Shown piece after piece: positions 12,668 to 16,429 of a stretch of 16,429 nucleotides of DNA (the stretch's first letter is position 1; every line of letters starts with the position of its first letter). The stretch spans positions 1 through 16,429 of the forward strand of contig JAMOMX010000084.1 in the NCBI GenBank assembly GCA_027066935.1. Direction: 5' to 3'. Position numbers and translations under genes: made by a program. The notes under the pieces are model-generated. The model searched no databases. It saw nothing but the letters and a program-made list of their open reading frames with translations, and was not told where the DNA came from. Source of the DNA: Sulfurimonas sp. GTDB lineage: Bacteria > Campylobacterota > Campylobacteria > Campylobacterales > Sulfurimonadaceae.

Positions 12668-15376
12668 TTATGCAACTGCTTCATCTTTTTTAAGATGTTG
12701 TGAAATTCCTAATAAACCAAGTGGATCTATAGACATAATTATTTGACCATTACCCAACAAAGCAGTACCACTAAACAATGGATGATTTTCCATTATACCA
12801 ACCAATGGTTTTTGAACAACATCCAGTTGGCCAAGGAACTCATTTACAACAACAGCTAATAGATTGTCTTTAATATTTAAAACAACTATTGAGAGTGGTT
12901 TATCATCCATATCATCTTCATTTAACATAGATTTTATAAATAACAATGGTATAACTTCACCACGAATATAGATAAATGGCTCATTGTGTAAGTATTCAAT
13001 TTCAGATTTTTCTATCTTTACAGTTTCATTTACACTATCCATTGGAATTCCATAATGGATATTATTCATTTGAATATGAAGTAGTGATGTAACAGCTAAA
13101 GACATAGGTATTATTAATGATATTGTAGTACCAATGTTAGCTTTTGTAGTTATATTTATATTACCGCCAAAAGCATCAACTGATTTTTTAACAACATCCA
13201 TACCAACACCTCGTCCACTAAACTCTGTAATCTCTTCTACTGTTGAGAGACCTGGCAAAAGAACAAGTTCAGCCATCTCATCTTCACTTAAGGCATCTAT
13301 CTCCTCTGGTGTCATAAGACCTTTTTCTAGTACTTTACTAGCAACCCTTTCAACATTAATTCCAGCACCATCATCAATAATTTTAATAACAATCTTATCT
13401 GATTGTGCATAAGCATTTAAAGTAACTGTTCCGCTAGGATTTTTACCTTTTTGCTCACGAACATCAGGCATCTCAATACCGTGATCAAGAGAATTACGCA
13501 TAATATGAATCATAGGATCAGCTAACATCTCAATCATATTTTTATCAAGCTTAGTCTCTCCACCACTCATATCTAGTTTCACTTTTTTACCAAGTTTTTT
13601 TGATATATCACGAACAAGTTTAGGATATCTATCAAACACATAAGAGATAGGTAACATTCTCATACCCATAATCAAATCTTGAAGTTGCTCTGATAAACGG
13701 TTTATAAATATATATTTTTCCATAATTTCACGCTTAATCATATCATGTGACATACTTATGACATTGTCAGCCAAATAAGGAAGTGAATTTTTAGCAACTA
13801 ATAATTCTCCAACAACATTCATTAAACTATCAATAGATTCTTGCTCTATTTTAACTGTTTTGCCAACTACTGGTTTTTTATCTTCTTTTTTAATTTCTAC
13901 TACTGATGGTTTTTTATTTTCTTTAACTACTACTTTTTGTTCTTGCTCCGGTTCTACTTCTATCTCTACTTTAGTTTCAACTACTTGATTTTGTGTAGTA
14001 TCAGATTTTACTTCATCTTTACCAAGCTTTTTAGATAAAAAGTTCACTAAATCATCTTTAGAATTAAATTCTGTTGGTATATCTGGAATATATTGTCTCA
14101 TCTTTAATAATATTTCACTTACTCTAGCAATATCTTCATCATTATTTACAAACTCTAAAGCACTGTATTGTTGCTCTAACATACCATCTAATATAGCTTG
14201 AGTAACCTCATCAGCTTCTTTTACCTCATCTACTTTAACACTAGTGGTCTCTTTAGTTATGCTTTGGTCTTGTACCTCTTGTGAATCATCTATATTTATA
14301 TCATTAGCTGAATAGACTTCACCTTTATATATATTTTTAAAAAATGGTTTTAACTTTGTTTTATCTTCATCTTTAATAAGTCCACAAATGTCTAAAAATC
14401 TTTGTAGTTGTGCATATTGTAATGAATCTTTACCTATCAACTCCAACGATTTAGATACTTTTTCACTTATAGCATCTAAATCATGTTCATCTACAATATC
14501 ACTTAACTCTTTAAGTGAATCTATCTGGTGACCTCTATCACCACTATCTATTTGAAGAAGTGTTGCAATATCTAATGGTAATACCTCCATCTCATCGCTA
14601 AAATTAAATAATGACTCTTCAATCTCATCATACACCCCATAAACAAATGCAACCAAATATGTTTTAAGCAACAAACCCTCTTCATCAACAGTCCCACTAA
14701 GAACTGCTTTTGAACTATCCTCACTCATACAAGCATATACTCCAAGTACATTATCTCCAAGTAAAGAAAGTGCATATAGGGGATCATTTCCATAAACCAT
14801 ACAAGATTCATCTATATCTAAGATAATTCCATAAAAATTTTCATTGTTACAAAAATCTTGATTTAGCTCATCTAAATTAAAATCAATTTTTTTAAAATTT
14901 ACTCCATTTAATGTTTTTAAAGACAAATCAACTATACTAGATTTATCCTCAACAATTATAAAAGGTGAACTCCACTCTGTATCTTCATCTTCAAGACTTT
15001 TACCCATTAATAAATTTAAAGATATCACAATAGAATTTACTTTTTCTTCATCAGCATCTACTATTTCACCACTCTCCTCAGCAGCCTCTACAAGATTTAA
15101 TACCTCATCAAAAGCATCATAAAGAACTTCAGTCATCCCATCTACCAACTCTAATCTACCATCACGAAGCATATCTAGTAAATCTTCAGCATGGTGAGTA
15201 ATATCTCTTATAGAATCAAACCCAACAATTCCACTTCCACCTTTTAAAGTATGGGCTGCACGAAATACAGAGTTAAGTAGCTCTGGATCAGCACCACCAA
15301 TATCTTCAATATTTTGATCGATAAATGCTAAATTTTCTCTCGCTTCACCTAAAAACTGTTCTAATAACTGATCCAT
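12668..15376 (-). CDS. cheA: Chemotaxis histidine kinase CheA, long form with an extra middle region
   Basis: The 902-residue kinase autophosphorylates and passes phosphate to CheY. Domains in order: P1/Hpt at 1-125 with H42 in AAHTLKGGSG; a region 138-275 with an alternating hydrophobic pattern but no match to the P2 domain I know; a helical and acidic linker to about 505; the P3 dimerisation helices (506-575); the P4 ATPase with N628/H632 (RNSLDHGIE), DDGAGI (668-673) and the GRGVGMDVV lid (721-729); and the P5 CheW-like domain (757-896). There is no C-terminal receiver, unlike the CheA-Y fusion common in Campylobacterota. AGGAGATATT precedes the ATG; cheY lies 8 bases upstream and the CheW-CZB gene 11 bases downstream. 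The middle region may be a degenerate receiver or a partner-binding domain. Confidence 0.95.
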   Translation of the reverse strand: MDQLLEQFLGEARENLAFIDQNIEDIGGADPELLNSVFRAAHTLKGGSGIVGFDSIRDITHHAEDLLDMLRDGRLELVDGMTEVLYDAFDEVLNLVEAAEESGEIVDADEEKVNSIVISLNLLMGKSLEDEDTEWSSPFIIVEDKSSIVDLSLKTLNGVNFKKIDFNLDELNQDFCNNENFYGIILDIDESCMVYGNDPLYALSLLGDNVLGVYACMSEDSSKAVLSGTVDEEGLLLKTYLVAFVYGVYDEIEESLFNFSDEMEVLPLDIATLLQIDSGDRGHQIDSLKELSDIVDEHDLDAISEKVSKSLELIGKDSLQYAQLQRFLDICGLIKDEDKTKLKPFFKNIYKGEVYSANDINIDDSQEVQDQSITKETTSVKVDEVKEADEVTQAILDGMLEQQYSALEFVNNDEDIARVSEILLKMRQYIPDIPTEFNSKDDLVNFLSKKLGKDEVKSDTTQNQVVETKVEIEVEPEQEQKVVVKENKKPSVVEIKKEDKKPVVGKTVKIEQESIDSLMNVVGELLVAKNSLPYLADNVISMSHDMIKREIMEKYIFINRLSEQLQDLIMGMRMLPISYVFDRYPKLVRDISKKLGKKVKLDMSGGETKLDKNMIEMLADPMIHIMRNSLDHGIEMPDVREQKGKNPSGTVTLNAYAQSDKIVIKIIDDGAGINVERVASKVLEKGLMTPEEIDALSEDEMAELVLLPGLSTVEEITEFSGRGVGMDVVKKSVDAFGGNINITTKANIGTTISLIIPMSLAVTSLLHIQMNNIHYGIPMDSVNETVKIEKSEIEYLHNEPFIYIRGEVIPLLFIKSMLNEDDMDDKPLSIVVLNIKDNLLAVVVNEFLGQLDVVQKPLVGIMENHPLFSGTALLGNGQIIMSIDPLGLLGISQHLKKDEAVA

Positions 15377-15384
15377 AATATCTC

Positions 15385-15750
15385 CTAAGTCTCTACTAAT
15401 ATATCTACATAAGCTTTTAATTGCTCTGGACGAATTGGCTTTGTTTCAAATAAATTTGCACCAACTTTATATGCTGATCTTTTATCTTCATCCTTAGCTT
15501 GGGTAGTAATCATAATCACTGGAACTGTTTTATTTTTTTTCATTTTTCTAAGTTCAACAATAAATGAATATCCATCCATTATAGGCATATTTACATCTAC
15601 TAAATACAAATCAATATCAGTATCTAAACTCTTCTCAAGTGCTTCCATACCATTTTCTGCTTCTATAATATCTAAACCAAATGATTTAAGGATAGCTCTA
15701 TGATAATTTCTAACTGTTTTTGAATCATCTACAACCATAATATTTGCCAT
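15385..15750 (-). CDS. cheY: CheY response regulator
   Basis: This 121-residue single receiver domain has all active-site residues: D8/D9, phospho-acceptor D52 in LVDVNMP, T82 in MITTQA and K104 in ETKPI. It has no output domain, as in CheY proteins that bind a flagellar or pilus motor or compete for phosphate. It lies 8 bases before cheA and 10 after the CheZ-like gene, with AAAGGAGA at its ATG. Which of the operon's two CheY-like proteins drives the motor cannot be told. Confidence 0.92.
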   Translation of the reverse strand: MANIMVVDDSKTVRNYHRAILKSFGLDIIEAENGMEALEKSLDTDIDLYLVDVNMPIMDGYSFIVELRKMKKNKTVPVIMITTQAKDEDKRSAYKVGANLFETKPIRPEQLKAYVDILVET

Positions 15751-15760
15751 CTTATCTCCT

Positions 15761-16147
15761 TTAAAAAAACTCTATTTCATCTTCTTTATCATGTGTAAGC
15801 TTACCAGAAAAAGCATCTCTTTTTCTTTTTGCATCTTCTAGTGTTTTTGTTAACTTTTTTTGTAATTTTTCTAAACTACCTGTTACCACAATTTCATCAG
15901 ATTGATATGCACTCTCAAAAATATCTATACTTTTTTCAGTACTCTCTATAGCTTCTATTGTTGCACTCAACTGTTGTGATATGATGTCTTGATATTGTAA
16001 AGCTGTTGCAGCATTATCATCTAATTCTATTTTAGAATCCTCTATAAAACGACTAAGCATCATAGTGGAGTCTTGAGATAATTTAATTGTGTCTAGTTGA
16101 ACCTCTTTAATATGCTCGAGAAGCTCTTTAATTGCACTTAACATCAT
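15761..16147 (-). CDS. Short CheZ-like phosphatase of CheY
   Basis: The 128-residue protein is nearly all helical. It contains LQYQDIISQQL (50-60), matching the CheZ catalytic core where Asp and a Gln four residues later (here D54 and Q58) dephosphorylate CheY. The C terminus DKEDEIEFF resembles the acidic-hydrophobic CheZ tail that captures CheY. Enterobacterial CheZ is about 210 residues, so this is a shortened form, in keeping with the divergent CheZ proteins of Campylobacterota. It is flanked by two CheY-like genes 13 and 10 bases away. The call rests on the D-x3-Q motif, the tail and the context. Confidence 0.78.
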   Translation of the reverse strand: MMLSAIKELLEHIKEVQLDTIKLSQDSTMMLSRFIEDSKIELDDNAATALQYQDIISQQLSATIEAIESTEKSIDIFESAYQSDEIVVTGSLEKLQKKLTKTLEDAKRKRDAFSGKLTHDKEDEIEFF

Positions 16148-16160
16148 TATTTGATATCTC

Positions 16161-16429
16161 CTATGGAAGTCTTAATACTCTAGTAATAGCTTGTTTTAAT
16201 TGCGCAGGATTAAATGGTTTTACTATCCATCCTGTCAAACCTAAAGCTTTACCTTGTTGTTTTAACTCAGGTTTTGTCTCAGTTGTAAGCATCAAACAAG
16301 GTGTCCTGCTAGTTGCTGGAACTCCCCTTAAACCCTCTAAAAACTCAAATCCATTCATAACTGGCATATTTAAGTCAGTTATAATTAAATCAGGTGTCAT
16401 TCCAGCTTTTATCTCCTCTAAAGCTACTT
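16161..16429 (-). CDS. CheY-like response regulator (5' end beyond the window edge)
   Basis: The frame is open to the right edge (preceding residues VALEEIKAG), so the start and first ~45 residues, with the acidic pair, are missing. What remains holds the phospho-acceptor Asp in IITDLNMP, the Thr in LMLTTE and the Lys in IVKPF, at normal spacing, and ends right after the receiver fold. It is a second single-domain CheY upstream of the CheZ-like gene and probably part of the same operon. It differs clearly from the CheY at 15385, so it is not a recent duplicate. Confidence 0.88.
   Translation of the reverse strand, partial: VALEEIKAGMTPDLIITDLNMPVMNGFEFLEGLRGVPATSRTPCLMLTTETKPELKQQGKALGLTGWIVKPFNPAQLKQAITRVLRLP

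Noticed and set aside
13134..13412. 92-codon plus-strand open frame inside cheA
   Set aside because: It is antisense to the well-conserved kinase domain, has a Ser/Thr/Pro-rich composition typical of reverse-strand reading, and no ribosome site or family resemblance.
1..16429. CRISPR arrays, tRNA or rRNA genes
   Set aside because: No regularly spaced repeats of suitable length, and no tRNA cloverleaf or rRNA-like stretch was noticed; a dedicated scan was not possible.

Overview
The window is AT-rich DNA whose protein repertoire (KdsB and TrpC sequences of epsilonproteobacterial type, a CheA/CheY/CheZ chemosensory operon, dense overlapping genes, many short inverted repeats between genes) fits a Campylobacterota chromosome, most likely Sulfurimonas- or Arcobacter-like. 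The genus is inferred from remembered family resemblance, not from a search.

Layout. (1) Bases 1-1257, minus strand: an accessory three-gene cassette, tightly coupled by overlapping stop and start codons. It holds a shortened RhuM-family DNA-binding protein, a short ORF6N-domain protein and a PemK/MazF-type toxin cut by the left edge. (2) 1258-1687: an intergenic region carrying a 159-bp MITE-like element with 19-bp terminal inverted repeats and a perfect 10-bp target duplication. (3) 1688-4175, plus strand: an HI0933-family flavoprotein and a membrane-anchored receiver protein whose Hpt-like domain has lost its histidine. (4) 4176-8145, minus strand: housekeeping genes trmN6-like, YkgJ-like, a TPR lipoprotein, trpC and cobA, the first three overlapping each other. 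(5) 8146-8341: a divergent intergenic region with an unusual cluster of hairpins, then kdsB on the plus strand (8342-9058). (6) 9059-9232: a dispersed-repeat copy and a second MITE-like element, followed by a small conserved-looking minus-strand gene. (7) 9554-16429, minus strand: a chemosensory operon, read in transcription order as CheY-like (cut by the right edge), CheZ-like, CheY, CheA, CheW with an inserted zinc-binding CZB domain, a STAS-like protein, a ParA-family ATPase and a receiver protein with an unrecognised C-terminal half.

How the genes work together. The chemosensory operon has the core parts for phosphorelay (CheA, CheW, CheY, CheZ), plus a ParA ATPase of the kind that positions arrays in other bacteria. 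It also has a coupling protein that may sense a cytoplasmic metal or redox signal itself. No CheR, CheB or receptor gene is visible; they may lie beyond the right edge or elsewhere. The two MITE-like elements have unrelated ends but share the same internal hairpin modules in opposite orientation, which is the most unexpected non-coding signal in the window.
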